A DNA stretch of 64,000 nucleotides, taken from contig NC_088957.1 of the NCBI RefSeq assembly GCF_010111755.1, forward strand, positions 806,001-870,000, read 5' to 3'. Source of the stretch: Nakaseomyces glabratus (taxonomy: Eukaryota; Ascomycota; Saccharomycetes; Saccharomycetales; Saccharomycetaceae). The notes below the pieces were generated by a model. It did not search any database. It was not told where the DNA came from and worked only from the letters and a program-made list of their open reading frames with translations. This document shows, one piece after another, positions 30,391-41,435 of this stretch (its first letter is position 1; the number at the start of each line of letters is the position of its first letter). The position numbers and the translations under genes were made by a program.

Positions 30391-31275
30391 TTACTCAGTT
30401 TTGTTATATTTCTCTTGGATGGCTACAGCCACTTTATCCAGCTTGAATTTTCTTGCAAGTCCCCATTCCAAGAGCCAATAAGGGACCAAAATGTGGACAA
30501 AGCTCATGATAGTAGCAAATCTACCTCTGTAGATGTCAACGGGGTCTCTCGAGCTCAATAAGTCTTCGACAACTTTCTTAGCGTATACATCGGCTGGCAT
30601 TGGGTGATTGTCCTTTGCCATAGTTTGTCTGGTGCGGAAGGCATCAATGCCTTGAGGGAACTTGTATATGGACCCTTCTGGAAGGTCTCTCTTGTCAGCT
30701 ATGTCAGTTAGCACCCCTCCAGTGATAGCATTGATAACTCTCACACCGAATGGTTTCAATTCCAAGTGTAAAGTACGGGCATACTCATGGATAGCAGCCT
30801 TGGTAGCAGCGTAGATACTTCCAAAGGGTAATGTAGAGAACCCTGCGATGGAACCCGTAAAGATCACAGTACCTTTAGCATTGATCAAGTACTGGGCCAA
30901 TTCACGGGTCATATTGATGTGGCCAAAGACGTTCACTTTGAAACATTGTTCCATAACATCATTAGAGACATCCAGAGCTGGAAATGTACAACTTTGGCCT
31001 GCATTGTTGTATAAGATGTCCAATTTCTGCTCAGGCAGCTCACTGGCTAGGAACTCCTTGAATTTTAGGACTTCATCGAGTTCTGAGATATCCAGATGGT
31101 GAGGAACAATCAACTCCTTACCAAAAGAGTTAACCAGAGGCTCGATTGGTGCAGTTCTTCTAGCACAGGCAAAAACTTTGAACCCTTTACGTGCTAGCTC
31201 TTTGGTGACCTCGTAACCAATACCGGAGGACGCACCGGTGACCACAGCTACCTTTCTTCTTTGTGTTTGAGACAT
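30391..31275 (-). CDS. AYR1: NADPH-dependent 1-acyl-dihydroxyacetone-phosphate reductase
   Basis: Encodes 294 aa (S. cerevisiae Ayr1 297). It reduces 1-acyl-DHAP to lysophosphatidic acid in the DHAP route to phospholipids, on lipid droplets, ER and mitochondrial outer membrane; triacylglycerol lipase activity is also reported for Ayr1. It is a classical short-chain dehydrogenase: dinucleotide motif TGASSGIG (13-20), CARR after beta-2, NNAG, a catalytic Ser-Tyr-Lys set with IYAATKAA near residues 151-158, and a hydrophobic segment near the C-terminus (about 255-270) suited to membrane association. Position between SIM1 and KGD1 equals YIL124W. Confidence 0.95.
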   Translation of the reverse strand: MSQTQRRKVAVVTGASSGIGYEVTKELARKGFKVFACARRTAPIEPLVNSFGKELIVPHHLDISELDEVLKFKEFLASELPEQKLDILYNNAGQSCTFPALDVSNDVMEQCFKVNVFGHINMTRELAQYLINAKGTVIFTGSIAGFSTLPFGSIYAATKAAIHEYARTLHLELKPFGVRVINAITGGVLTDIADKRDLPEGSIYKFPQGIDAFRTRQTMAKDNHPMPADVYAKKVVEDLLSSRDPVDIYRGRFATIMSFVHILVPYWLLEWGLARKFKLDKVAVAIQEKYNKTE

Positions 31276-32141
31276 TGTTTTTGTGAGAACTGTCTTGTTT
31301 GATATTAGTTTTAAATCTTGCTGGCACTAAATTTACTTCTAGTGACTGAATAGACGTTTATATACAACTGTCCCTCGTTGGAGTTGTTGGAGAACTTTCC
31401 TGTCTGGCAGTACCAAGTCAGGATTTTTCAGATTTTGATTGTTAGGCTGCCGAAAAGCTACTATCCCAACCCTTTAAAAAAAAAAGAAAATAGCGATTTC
31501 AGACCCAAGTGGCCTCGATGAGGTAACAGTTCATGGGGATTAAAACCGACAAGTTAGGAGTTCTACTTCCTGAAGAGCATAAGATTATGACGAAACTCGG
31601 GGTTCTAGGTATATAGGGATTTCTTTAACTTGAACTTGTGTTTCGGGGAATTCTTTAGCTGTCTTGCTGAGATGACAGGCCTCACAATGATATAAAGAGT
31701 TGAGGTGATATCTCCTGACCTTCACCCCGCAAATTAATGTAATAATCATGATGTTATTGATAGTTTTGTTTGACGTTCTATTTGGGTATTTTTTCTCTTT
31801 GTTGAATAAAAAATAAATACCATTTATGTACAAATAATTTACTATATACGGACTATTTTATTTGGGTTGCTATCATCAGTCATCTCGGAGTCGGAATTAA
31901 GGAATAAAATTATACTGGAATAATAAAATAGAATAAACTTTGAATATGGAAACAAAAATTGTGCAAAGAAGCAGAATTTGCTTTTTTTTTCTTTTTTTGA
32001 TAAATAGCATTCCTCTCGTAAATGAACCTGTTTAAAAACATTCATTTATGTTATTTCGTCCTGGAATAGGATTTCATGAAGGGTAAGTAATATACAAAAT
32101 TAGAGGGAACTTGCCATCTATAAAAAATTTCAACCACTCGT
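31276..32141. other. AYR1 promoter and KGD1 3' region
   Basis: 866 bp of AT-rich sequence. The only frames of note on the minus strand (31585-31833, 31842-32045) lack an ATG or are lysine/phenylalanine low complexity. No RNA gene or site recognised. Confidence 0.4.
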
Positions 32142-35100
32142 TCAAGATTCGTTGAAGACATCCTTCAAGAATGCTTCTTCTTCTGCCAAGTGCAACTTCT
32201 TGTTACCGGCAGCAACAGCACCACTTGGGCTTCTACCACAGTATCTTACAACATTGTCCTTGTACTGCTCAGTTTCCTTCAAAACAGTTTGTAGTCTTGG
32301 AGCTACATAGTTCCATGAACCCATGTTCAATGGCTCTTCTTGACACCAAACAATTTCTTCCAAGTTTGGATAAGAGTTCAAAGTATCACGCAGTTGTGCG
32401 AATGGGAATGGATGTAGTTCTTCAATCTTTAAGAAAGCTGTAGTCTTGTCACCCAATTGCTCACGCTTCTTGTGCAAAGCAGTGTAGACTTGACCACTCA
32501 TCAATACCAACTTCTTGGTTTCCTCTTTGGTACCGATAGCCTTGCCGTGTTCAACGTCTTCTATTATCCATTGGAAGCTACCTTCTGTGAATTCAGACAA
32601 GTTGGATCTTGCCAATGGGTGACGCAATAGTTGCTTGGAGAAGAAGAGAACCAGTGGTTTACGGAATTGACGGTGTTGTTGTCTTCTTAGAATGTGGAAC
32701 AAATTGGCTGGAGTAGTTGGGTAAACAACTTGGTAGTTACAATCTTGGTGTTGTCTTTGTAGCTTTTCAGGAGATGGGAAGTATCTTGGGTCTTCATTTG
32801 CCATCTGCAAGAATCTCTCCAATCTACCAGAAGAGTGCTCTGGACCTTGACCATCGTAACCATGAGGTAATGATAGAACTAGACCAGAACGTTGCTTCCA
32901 CTTTTGCTCACCACCAGCAATAAACTGATCGATTATAACTTGCGCAGTGTTGGCAAAATCACCAAATTGCGCCTCCCAAACAATCAAGTTCTCTGGAGAA
33001 GTTAAGGAGTAACCATATTCGAAACCCATAACACCATACTCAGATAAAGATGAGTTAGCAATAGTGAAGTCTGCTTGCTTATCGCTTAGGTTCTTTAACG
33101 GAGTGTATGTGGCTTCAGAGGCTTGGTCGTGCAAAACCGAGTGACGTTGAGAGAATGTACCTCTTTCGACATCTTCACCCGAAACTCTGACGTTATGGCC
33201 TTCCAACACTAAAGAACCGTAAGCCAAAGCTTCACCAGTTGCCCAGTCAATGCCTTCACCGGTTTCGACAGACTTACCTCTTTGATTCAAGATTCTCTTC
33301 AAGTTTCTGTGAACTTCAAAGTTTTCCGGCCAAGAAGAGATAGTCTTACCGATATTCTTTAATATATCTTCTGAGACCTTTGTTGGTTCATGTGGTAGAA
33401 TTTCAGTTGCTAGTTCTTTTGGAGACTTGAAATCCTCCCAAGCGGCAGTTAGCCACTCTCTTGGTGTTGGAACGTAGTCCTTTGCCTTTTCAAAAGCTTC
33501 TTCAAACATTCCCCACACCCATTTTTTGTGCTCTTCTATGTCAGATTTGCTGAAAGAGCCCTCTTTCAGTAGCTTATCGGTGTAGACATCAATAACGGAT
33601 GGAGTCTTAGCAATCTGCTTGTACATTAGAGGTTGAGTAAACGAAGGCTGGTCAGTTTCGTTGTGACCGTGCTTTCTCCAACCAACCACATCAATAATGG
33701 CATCAGTGTGGAATGTTTGTCTCCATTCAGCAGCTAATCCAAAAATGTAAGTCACTGCTTCGACATCATTGGCATTGACATGGAAGATAGGAGCATCGAT
33801 GGCTTTTGCCAAATCTGATGGGTATGGTGTGGATCTGGAGAATCTAGGATCGGTAGTGAAACCGATTTGATTGTTGGTAATGATGTGAATGGTACCACCA
33901 GTGGAGTATTCTGGTAAGTTAACGAAACCCATTGTTTCATAAACAACACCTTGTCCAGCAAAAGCGGCATCACCATGCAGAAGAACAGCCAATGCCTTCG
34001 ACTTTGTCTCTAAATCATTTTTGGCGTGTAAGATGGATCTAGTTCTACCAAGGACAACAGGGTCTTGGGCTTCCAAGTGGGATGGATTTGCAACTAAGGA
34101 TAGGTTGACGTACTTACCAGAAGTTGTTGGTCTTTGGTAGTTCATACCCAAGTGGTATTTGACATCACCAGAGCCCTCGACGTCCTTCTTTGTTGTGCCT
34201 TGGAATTCTGAGAAGATGGATTCGTTTGGTTTACGGACCACATTAGATAGAACATTCAATCTACCACGGTGAGCCATACCCAAAACAACATCCTCGACAC
34301 CCATCTCGACAGAACGGTCGATCAAGGTCTTAATACCTGGGACGACGGCTTCCAGACCTTCTAGACCAAATCTTTTCTCATTTGGAAATTTAGTCGATAG
34401 GAAACTCTCGAAAGAAGTAGCCCAAGTTAGTCTATCCAAGATTTGTCTTTTTTGATCAACTGTGTATTGGTAAGGGGTAGGGATTTCGATTCTTTCTCTT
34501 AGCCACTCACACTTCTCCTTGGATGGGATGTGGGTATATTCGATACCGTAAGAGGTACAGTATAGTTTTTCCATGTGCTCAATGATTTCTCTAAGTGTCA
34601 TGGACTTCTTGCCGTCCCTGGCAAATCTAGGCAAAATACCTGGACCCAAGTTGATTTCTCTATCGAGATCACGCTCGGTGAATCCGTAATAATCTAGGGT
34701 CAATTCCTTAGGGATAGTAGCATTCTTGTTGCTGCCGAAGGAGATGCCCAGTGGGTCGATATGCGCTTTCAAGTGACCTCTCACCTGGTAAGCTCTACAC
34801 AGCAGCTGTACTTTCAAATGCACAGAGACGTTCTCGTCGATGTTAGATCCGGATAGAGTGGATAGTGGTGCCTCGTGAGTACCTTGTGGCGAGCCCAACA
34901 GGATAGGTGGGGCCTGGAAAGCCTGGGATGCAGGTATCTTCAAGTCCTTCATGTTCTTGAAGTAAGCATTCCAGGAGGCATGAACCGAGGATGGGTCCTG
35001 CTGCCAGGCCTGGTACATTTCGTCAATATATGCTGCATTGGTAGTGTTGACAAAGTTGTCCTGGGACGCATATGTCCTCACAGCAGTGGCCCTGACAGTG

Positions 35101-35177
35101 TTCAAAACTGTGCGCTGCTGCAGAACCTTCCTGTTGGCCAAACGCCAAGAGGACGACCATGCTTTAGTTCTCAACAT
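32142..35177 (-). CDS. KGD1: 2-oxoglutarate dehydrogenase E1, mitochondrial
   Basis: Encodes 1011 aa (S. cerevisiae Kgd1 1014). It is the ThDP-dependent E1 of the 2-oxoglutarate dehydrogenase complex, which makes succinyl-CoA in the TCA cycle together with lipoylated Kgd2 and Lpd1. The N-terminus [22 protein letters not shown] is a clear mitochondrial presequence. Next come the E1 N-terminal domain ([22 protein letters not shown]), the [14 protein letters not shown] block (about 298-311), the ThDP-binding [16 protein letters not shown] (about 395-410), the transketolase pyrimidine-binding domain with [17 protein letters not shown], and the C-terminal oxidoreductase domain. Regulation: three CCAAT-type sites and a TATA box upstream suggest Hap2/3/4/5 control, as in S. 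cerevisiae. Confidence 0.98.
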   Translation of the reverse strand: MLRTKAWSSSWRLANRKVLQQRTVLNTVRATAVRTYASQDNFVNTTNAAYIDEMYQAWQQDPSSVHASWNAYFKNMKDLKIPASQAFQAPPILLGSPQGTHEAPLSTLSGSNIDENVSVHLKVQLLCRAYQVRGHLKAHIDPLGISFGSNKNATIPKELTLDYYGFTERDLDREINLGPGILPRFARDGKKSMTLREIIEHMEKLYCTSYGIEYTHIPSKEKCEWLRERIEIPTPYQYTVDQKRQILDRLTWATSFESFLSTKFPNEKRFGLEGLEAVVPGIKTLIDRSVEMGVEDVVLGMAHRGRLNVLSNVVRKPNESIFSEFQGTTKKDVEGSGDVKYHLGMNYQRPTTSGKYVNLSLVANPSHLEAQDPVVLGRTRSILHAKNDLETKSKALAVLLHGDAAFAGQGVVYETMGFVNLPEYSTGGTIHIITNNQIGFTTDPRFSRSTPYPSDLAKAIDAPIFHVNANDVEAVTYIFGLAAEWRQTFHTDAIIDVVGWRKHGHNETDQPSFTQPLMYKQIAKTPSVIDVYTDKLLKEGSFSKSDIEEHKKWVWGMFEEAFEKAKDYVPTPREWLTAAWEDFKSPKELATEILPHEPTKVSEDILKNIGKTISSWPENFEVHRNLKRILNQRGKSVETGEGIDWATGEALAYGSLVLEGHNVRVSGEDVERGTFSQRHSVLHDQASEATYTPLKNLSDKQADFTIANSSLSEYGVMGFEYGYSLTSPENLIVWEAQFGDFANTAQVIIDQFIAGGEQKWKQRSGLVLSLPHGYDGQGPEHSSGRLERFLQMANEDPRYFPSPEKLQRQHQDCNYQVVYPTTPANLFHILRRQQHRQFRKPLVLFFSKQLLRHPLARSNLSEFTEGSFQWIIEDVEHGKAIGTKEETKKLVLMSGQVYTALHKKREQLGDKTTAFLKIEELHPFPFAQLRDTLNSYPNLEEIVWCQEEPLNMGSWNYVAPRLQTVLKETEQYKDNVVRYCGRSPSGAVAAGNKKLHLAEEEAFLKDVFNES

Positions 35178-35390
35178 TGTGGTGTCTCGCTTTCGTTTTT
35201 CGTATTCGTGTTTGTACGGCTATAAGTAAACTTGTTTTTAGCGTTGCAAAAGGAATACTTCCAATTCTTTGAATAAATTGTAGTGTTTTCCCTATAATTT
35301 TCCGCTGGTATCCTCAGTAAGTCATAAAGAAGTTCGCTGGGGAGGTGTGACTAGTGGGCACCAAAGTACTGGCGAAAAGAGTCCGTCCAG

Positions 35391-35398
35391 TATTTATA
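35391..35398 (-). promoter_or_regulatory. TATA box of KGD1
   Basis: TATAAATA on the minus strand, about 215 bp upstream of the KGD1 ATG and downstream of the CCAAT cluster, which is the usual order. Confidence 0.5.
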
Positions 35399-35497
35399 CC
35401 CCGGAATCCGCAAGAAGATACTAGCCCCTTCTGTCCGGTTAGGCCAGTGCCAGTCCGCATTACTGGAGCCCATTACTGGGAACCCATACCTACATTG

Positions 35498-35621
35498 TGA
35501 TTGGACATGTCTGTGCACTGAACCCCGATGTCTCGGTGATTCCCTCATTGGCAAAAGGTCGGAATTAGCTGCTCTTAGTTGTTCAGCTCCCTTGAAAAGT
35601 CACTTCGGCCTTCTCATTGGT
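35498..35621. promoter_or_regulatory. Three CCAAT/HAP-type sites upstream of KGD1
   Basis: TGATTGGA (35498-35505), TCATTGGC (35545-35552) and TCATTGGT (35614-35621). The last is a full match to the Hap2/3/4/5 consensus TNATTGGT. They lie 320-445 bp upstream of the ATG. Hap control of KGD1 is known in S. cerevisiae; here it is inferred from the sites. Confidence 0.6.
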
Positions 35622-36322
35622 CAGAATCGTTTCTCACATGACAAAAAGGAAAATATTCAAGTTACCCGGCCATATTTTAATAGGTTGCAGGTATATCATA
35701 GCAGTCAATATAGTCATTGTATTTCGAGTAATAGTGGGCACCTCTGCTCTCCAGTGTGGGCACAGCTTCTACAAGAATGCCTTAAGTTCATTTACGTGAT
35801 CTACTAGTACAAGAGACAAGAAATATATATATGAATAAGCTACTTGGGAAAGAGAAGAGTGAATGTGGTAAAAAAAAATTGAAATCCATTTTGCGAGCGA
35901 AACATAGGTGACTCTGTATTTGCTGAGATCCAATAATGTTTGCTCTAATGCTCACTTTTTGAGCATTCGAAGTTTGTTATCCTCTTTTTTCTCTCTCTGG
36001 CCTCTGGGTGCTAATATACATAAGCAATTATACATGATAAATGGACGATTATAAAGAATGTGATGATGGGGGGGATACTCTTGATGGCTGAGGCATGATG
36101 ATAGAGAGAGAATTCATAACAAAAGGAAACAACTTCGAAAGAAAAAAAAAACTAATGTGAATAAATCATAGCCACCAAAAGGAATCTATCCCAACACATT
36201 CTTCATCCATGTGAAGAAACAAAAATTATATAATTAAACTGCAACATGACCTTGACCAATAGGTCGTGAGAAAAAAAAACTAATGTACAATCCTTAAGAA
36301 GCGAGCTCTATGTTTGAAAAGC

Positions 36323-36898
36323 TTACAAATCTTCTTCGATGAAACCCTTGTGGGAAACGTAGATACCATCCAAAAACTTACGGATATCCTTGTTTCTAAC
36401 ACGGCAGATTTGTTGGACATCAGCAGCATTTTGGGAAACGTCTTCGACAGAGTTACCGGACAAGACCAATTCATCCTTTTGAGCAGTGGAGAATTCGACA
36501 TCGACACCGTCTCTAACTGGGACCAGTCTGACCTTCTTGTCACCCAAGAAGTTTCTGATTTCAATGAACTTCTTACCGTCCTTGTCAATGGTGTTAACAT
36601 TGATTGGGAAATGCGCGTAGACGTATCTCAACTTGTACTTGTAACCCTTGGTGACACCGGTGATTAAGTTGTCAACCAAAGACTTAACAGTTCTCAAAGC
36701 GGCAACGTGCTTTCTGTCACCGTTGTGGACGGTAACCTTGATCAACTTCTCGCTGACCTTGGTGAAAGTAACATCAATGTGCTTCAAGGACTTGACCAAG
36801 GTACCTCTTGGGCCAGTAACCTTAACAACTCTGGACTTGATGCTGACAGTAACACCTTCTGGGACTGCGATAGATTGTTCGGTTTGAATGTACTTCAT
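36323..36898 (-). CDS. RPL9: 60S ribosomal protein L9 (uL6)
   Basis: Encodes 191 aa, the length of S. cerevisiae Rpl9A and Rpl9B. uL6 binds 25S rRNA near the sarcin-ricin loop and GTPase centre of the large subunit. The sequence begins MKYIQTEQSIAVPEGV and has the two L6 repeats; GPRGTLVKSLKHID and the strongly conserved NFLGDKKVRLVPVRDGV are visible, with the C-terminal DIRKFLDGIYVSHKG. No intron, as in S. cerevisiae RPL9. Codon use is the most biased in the window (TTG, AAG, GTC and GGT preferred), as expected for a ribosomal gene. In S. cerevisiae KGD1 and STH1 are direct neighbours, so its presence between them is a difference in gene order. Confidence 0.97.
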   Translation of the reverse strand: MKYIQTEQSIAVPEGVTVSIKSRVVKVTGPRGTLVKSLKHIDVTFTKVSEKLIKVTVHNGDRKHVAALRTVKSLVDNLITGVTKGYKYKLRYVYAHFPINVNTIDKDGKKFIEIRNFLGDKKVRLVPVRDGVDVEFSTAQKDELVLSGNSVEDVSQNAADVQQICRVRNKDIRKFLDGIYVSHKGFIEEDL

Positions 36899-37370
36899 CT
36901 TTGTATATTATGGCAATTGGCTTTTGTTGACTAAGTTCCTAAAAAAAAGGTGAAGAAAGGAAAATGTTACGTAGACTGAATTAAGTAAGCCTGTTAAACA
37001 TGAACTTGCAAACCTTCTTTTCACTTGTCTTTTTATACCTTTCCAGTTTGCTGAATGAAAAATTTTTCACAAAAAAATTTTTCATTGCGTGATTGTTATC
37101 ACTTAGTACGTTTTTTCTCTTCGTCAGGTATGAGGACAATGAGCATCTGAGGGTTCTTTAGCTTATAGTACATCTGTAATTGTGATTTAATTAATAGTAC
37201 AACATGTATTTGTGAGCGTGCAGTATACGCAAACAGTAAAGAGATTTCTATATATCATATATATTCATAACATTAGAGTCTCCAGCCCATTTTTCAATTA
37301 TAGAATGTTAATTAGTTTGGTGTGCTCGAGAGGCTTTGCCCGGAGGGGTGGAACGTCTACCTTGTCCAAT
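36899..37370. promoter_or_regulatory. RPL9 promoter and STH1 3' region
   Basis: 472 bp. Two RRPE-type motifs lie near 37056-37084. T-rich DNA near the start is usual for ribosomal protein genes. I did not find a clear Rap1 site. Confidence 0.5.
37056..37084. promoter_or_regulatory. Paired RRPE motifs upstream of RPL9
   Basis: TGAAAAATTTT at 37056-37066 on the plus strand and the same 11-mer on the minus strand at 37074-37084, about 160-185 bp upstream of the ATG. RRPE elements are bound by Stb3 and mark growth-regulated ribosomal genes. Confidence 0.5.
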
Positions 37371-40300
37371 TTAGTGTTTGGAGAACCAGGTATTGGTGAA
37401 TTCGTTTAGCTTCTCTGCGTCATTGTATACCCAGGATCCTTCCTCGTTGTAGAATCTGGCGTTATCAAACATGGTCTGAATGTCTTCCTTAACATCATCT
37501 AGAGACTTGTAGACACCTTTTCTTGCGTTCTTCTGAATAACGTCTATGGACAATGGCTTCTTAATCAGTTTGTAGTAATCTGGGTATTCCCGCTTAGATG
37601 GCAAGGTCTCAAAGATGGAGGTTAGTGGGTGCTCATCGGACTCATCTAGCTGAGAACGCATGTCGTCTACTAATGTATCCACCAGCTTCTTGGTCTCGTT
37701 AATGGGTTGTTTAGGGGTTTTTACTTTGATTTTCGCAGATACCTTCTTACTTGAAGCCTTATCGGTTTTATTTGTCTCAGTATCGTTCTCCTCCGGAATG
37801 CTTTGGTCATCATTTTGTTTTAACTTCAATTTGATCTTCAGTTTAGGCTTCTTCTTGTCTGGGCCTTCAATGATCTCAACAAGATTTTTAGGTTTCTCAG
37901 ATTCAACAATCTTGATGGTTCTCTTTCTACCCTTTCTAGGAGAAGCCTTTAGTGGTTCTGACGTAGTGCCATCATGGACAGGCTCTTCAGGTAACTGTTC
38001 CGATACCTTTACATCATCAAGAGCACCTCTTCTTCTCCGACCTCTTCTACCCTTCGCTTGTGTTTGATCAGGTTGAGAGTCGTTCAGTTCAGTATCACCA
38101 CCGTTTTCAACCGTTTCTGTAACTGCACCATTCTCTTCCATCTTTGGAGTTCCTTCAACTGGCTCCTCTTCAATATTTTCGCTGTCCAATTTCTTGGCTC
38201 TATTTCTCGTTCTTCTCTCACGAGCTTCACGTTTTCTCTTGATAACATCTTCTAGTGTACTATTCTCGTCCTCAACAGCTTCCAAAAATTGTTCTTCAGT
38301 TAGACCATCATCATAGAACACACGTTTGGTGTTACGCATTCTTCCTAATGCGACAGGTTCTGGTTTCAAATGTTTTTCGATATCTTCAGTGAATACAGAA
38401 GGCAGTTCATCTGTTTCGATAAGTCTGGTCTGGGGAGCATTTAAACCGAGTTCCTTGGCGTGCTTCTTCTCCATCTCAATTCTCTCTTTATCCATTTTAT
38501 CAAATAAAATCTTCTCGTCGTCAGAACGGGCTAGAATATCATTCAGTTCGTCATCGTCAAGTTCAGCCTTATCATCATCATCTCTATTGGATTCGTTTTC
38601 AAGTAATCTTCTCAAGAACTCTTCTTGCTCCTCAGCAGTAGATTTGTTATCAAATTTACCAGCTTGGATAACTTTACCGTCAATATCTAGCTTCTGCATT
38701 GCCCTTTCCAATATGACTTCTTCAACGGAATCAGTTGTGATCAATCTTAAAATACGCACTTCATTCTTTTGACCAATTCTGTGCGCTCTATCTTGAGCTT
38801 GTAAATCTTGATGAGGATTCCAGTCTGTGTCAAAAATAATGACCGTATCAGCAGATTGTAAGTTCAAACCTAAACCACCAGCTCTTGTCGATAATAGGAA
38901 ACAGAAATATTCTGAGTTTTCGACGTTAAATTCTTTTAACATATCATTTCTATCTTCTGCTTTCGTACTACCATCAAGACGCATATACTTTAGGTCTCTC
39001 ATTCTTAAAAAGTCCTCCATAATATCCATAACTTGTGTCATTTGGAAAAATATTAAGACTCTGTGACCAGTCGCTTTGAATTTGGGTAAAATACGATCTA
39101 ATAGTTCGAATTTACCAGCTACCCTATATAGCAAATCACTATTGCCCCTAGAAGGATTTACGACAGCTTCCACCTCATCAAATACAAAAGGATGATTACA
39201 GATTTTTCTCAATTGCATAATCTTGTTATTCAAACCTTTAATACCACCCTTTGTGGCACCTTCAGTACCTGCACCAACAAACAGAGCATTGTGTTTCAAC
39301 ATTTGTTGATATAGCTGCTGTTGCAGCCCAGATAGTTTACATTTAACGACCTTCTCAACCTTGTCAGGTAGATCCTTCTCAACTTCTTTCTTCAAACGAC
39401 GCAGTAAGAATGGTCTTAAAACCTTATGTAGTCTTCTGATAACTAAAAGGGTTTCTTCTTCGGTTAATTCAAGTTTCTCTTGTGTACCGGTGTTTGCGAA
39501 AGGAGTGTTAAACCAATCTTCAAATGTTTTAGCTGAATTGAAAATTTTTGGTAGTACAAAGTTTAGCAAAGCCCATAGTTCCGGAAGATTGTTCTGCAGA
39601 GGGGTACCAGTTAGGATTAATCTATTCCTTGTTCTATAATATTTTGTAATTGTAAATGATAACTTAGAATTTGCGTTCTTCATTCTGTGACCTTCATCAA
39701 TAATCATATGCGACCATTCGTGCTTAGATAATAATGCCTTGTCTTTGATGATGTATTCATATGTCGTTAAGAGCACGTCAAAATTACCTGATCTAATCTT
39801 ATGTTGAAGCGCATGTCTTTGATTCGGAGTACCTTTGTAAATAATTGTTGTAAGAGATGGAGCCCATTTCTCAAATTCCAGTGTCCAGTTAGTAATTGTT
39901 GATAGAGGAACAATAACCAAATAAGGGCCAGGTTCCTGCTTAACCTCGTATAGATATGTAATTAGGGAAATGGATTGGATTGTTTTACCTAGACCCATTT
40001 CGTCCGCTAAAATGCCATTCAGATGATTGTTATATAAAGATACCATCCATTCTAAACCTCTTAATTGATATTCTTTTAAGGTACCACCAACTAGAATAGA
40101 AGGTTGTTTTTCAATTTTCTCTTTAATTCTATGTGCCACCTCGTAATAATCAATCTTCTCTCTGTCTTCGTCATTGATCGGAGTGATTTCTTCACCTTTT
40201 AAAATTTTAGTTTCATTTTGTTGAACTCTAACGGCTTGAGCAAGAGAATCCAAGAAAGAGTTAGTTTGTCTCAACAATTGCGTAATTCTAGTATCTTTTG

Positions 40301-41435
40301 TCTGATCAAGCAATCTCAAATATGCTTCCTCATCATTCGATTTCAATGCTTGCAGACGTTGTTTGGCAGTTCTTTCAATCCTCTTTTGTTCATCCCTTTC
40401 TATTTGCCCATGTAGGGACATGCAGATTCTTCCGAATTGGGCACATCTATCGCTTCTTGACCATTCATTTTCCTGTCTCTCTCTAATTAATGATAAAGTA
40501 GTGTTGACTTTTTGTAAATGCAAGTTACGCTCCTTTTTACGCTTGTCCAAAAGGTGTTGTCTCTCTAGTTCTTCAGCGATCCTAGCTGTCTGTGGAACAA
40601 TGACTTTACTTCTCACCTGAACAGACCTTTGTGCTGCCATTGTAAAAGGTGAGTCACGTAGAAATGGTATGGAATGGTGCGCTTGGCTGGCAACGGTGTT
40701 AATCAATTTTTGTCTAATTGACTTCTGTTTTGTTAGAAGTTTCAATGATTTCAACTCTATAATAGCTTTTAGCTTATGCTCATCAATCTTAGATGGTGCA
40801 TCATTCTTTGAGATAAAGTCTAGACAGTCGTTTAAAGAGTACGTAGCCAAGTTACCTGGTAATCTCTCTAACTCAAAAATCCTTTTAGCAATCCTCGTCG
40901 ATATAATTTCTTCGGTTTCTCTATTTCCTAGTTGGTTTTTTAAAGTTACAAGCGTGAAACTATCTTTCATACCTAATAATTCAGCGTTTTCATCCAAATT
41001 ATATGCCAGCTTTATCTGTTTAATAAGGTTTGTGTCAGTGGGATGATTAGCTGAAACTGTCTCCTCATCTTTGAGGAGATCCTCTGGCAATTGTAGATCT
41101 CTCTCCAGTAATTGCAATGCTAGAACTTGCTTTCTCAACTTTTCACTATCATATTTACTTAGTGAGTCGCGTAAATCTTGTAGTTCTTTTAACCTGGCGT
41201 TAAATTCGTCCTGTTCTTGTGTAATTTGGGCAAAGACATCCTCTATAGCATCTATCTCGACCTTGTTGCTATCGGGACGCGTGATAATGGCTCTATACCT
41301 GAATATCAGCTGCTCCAATTCCTCGGATGACCGTGGTTTGGGTATACGCAATTTCAATTCCTCACTCGGGACCAGATCCTCTTCCTTTGGCACAACGCTG
41401 TCCACAGCCATTGGCATACTCAGTGTCTCAGACAT
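37371..41435 (-). CDS. STH1: Sth1, ATPase of the RSC chromatin remodelling complex
   Basis: Encodes 1354 aa (S. cerevisiae Sth1 1359). It is the essential Snf2-family motor of RSC, which slides and evicts nucleosomes at promoters. Order of domains: helical N-terminal region; HSA segment (about 300-390) for actin-related proteins; the ATPase with Walker A in DEMGLGKT (about 477-484) and the DEGH box (about 577-580); helicase C-terminal lobe with SRAGGLGLNLQSADTV and QAQDRAHRIGQ; SnfAC region; AT-hook-like basic patches (KGRRGRRRRGA, SPRKGRKR); and a C-terminal bromodomain (about 1262-1345) with YYKLIKKPLS. Length and the single bromodomain suit Sth1 rather than the larger Snf2. Position equals YIL126W, divergent from RRT14. 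Confidence 0.98.
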   Translation of the reverse strand: MSETLSMPMAVDSVVPKEEDLVPSEELKLRIPKPRSSEELEQLIFRYRAIITRPDSNKVEIDAIEDVFAQITQEQDEFNARLKELQDLRDSLSKYDSEKLRKQVLALQLLERDLQLPEDLLKDEETVSANHPTDTNLIKQIKLAYNLDENAELLGMKDSFTLVTLKNQLGNRETEEIISTRIAKRIFELERLPGNLATYSLNDCLDFISKNDAPSKIDEHKLKAIIELKSLKLLTKQKSIRQKLINTVASQAHHSIPFLRDSPFTMAAQRSVQVRSKVIVPQTARIAEELERQHLLDKRKKERNLHLQKVNTTLSLIRERQENEWSRSDRCAQFGRICMSLHGQIERDEQKRIERTAKQRLQALKSNDEEAYLRLLDQTKDTRITQLLRQTNSFLDSLAQAVRVQQNETKILKGEEITPINDEDREKIDYYEVAHRIKEKIEKQPSILVGGTLKEYQLRGLEWMVSLYNNHLNGILADEMGLGKTIQSISLITYLYEVKQEPGPYLVIVPLSTITNWTLEFEKWAPSLTTIIYKGTPNQRHALQHKIRSGNFDVLLTTYEYIIKDKALLSKHEWSHMIIDEGHRMKNANSKLSFTITKYYRTRNRLILTGTPLQNNLPELWALLNFVLPKIFNSAKTFEDWFNTPFANTGTQEKLELTEEETLLVIRRLHKVLRPFLLRRLKKEVEKDLPDKVEKVVKCKLSGLQQQLYQQMLKHNALFVGAGTEGATKGGIKGLNNKIMQLRKICNHPFVFDEVEAVVNPSRGNSDLLYRVAGKFELLDRILPKFKATGHRVLIFFQMTQVMDIMEDFLRMRDLKYMRLDGSTKAEDRNDMLKEFNVENSEYFCFLLSTRAGGLGLNLQSADTVIIFDTDWNPHQDLQAQDRAHRIGQKNEVRILRLITTDSVEEVILERAMQKLDIDGKVIQAGKFDNKSTAEEQEEFLRRLLENESNRDDDDKAELDDDELNDILARSDDEKILFDKMDKERIEMEKKHAKELGLNAPQTRLIETDELPSVFTEDIEKHLKPEPVALGRMRNTKRVFYDDGLTEEQFLEAVEDENSTLEDVIKRKREARERRTRNRAKKLDSENIEEEPVEGTPKMEENGAVTETVENGGDTELNDSQPDQTQAKGRRGRRRRGALDDVKVSEQLPEEPVHDGTTSEPLKASPRKGRKRTIKIVESEKPKNLVEIIEGPDKKKPKLKIKLKLKQNDDQSIPEENDTETNKTDKASSKKVSAKIKVKTPKQPINETKKLVDTLVDDMRSQLDESDEHPLTSIFETLPSKREYPDYYKLIKKPLSIDVIQKNARKGVYKSLDDVKEDIQTMFDNARFYNEEGSWVYNDAEKLNEFTNTWFSKH

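Larger units (their letters stand above)
35178..36322. promoter_or_regulatory. KGD1 promoter and RPL9 3' region
   Basis: 1.15 kb. The KGD1-proximal part carries TATA and CCAAT elements. The RPL9-proximal part is A/T-rich with purine tracts and an 8-G run near 36067-36073. No further gene seen. Confidence 0.5.

Noticed and set aside
36707..36934. Long open frames antisense to RPL9, STH1, KGD1, TOP3 and MET18.
   Set aside because: They mirror the codon bias of the true genes on the opposite strand and have no recognisable product.
36899..37370. Rap1 sites expected in a ribosomal protein promoter.
   Set aside because: No sequence close enough to the Rap1 consensus was found; only RRPE-like motifs are reported.
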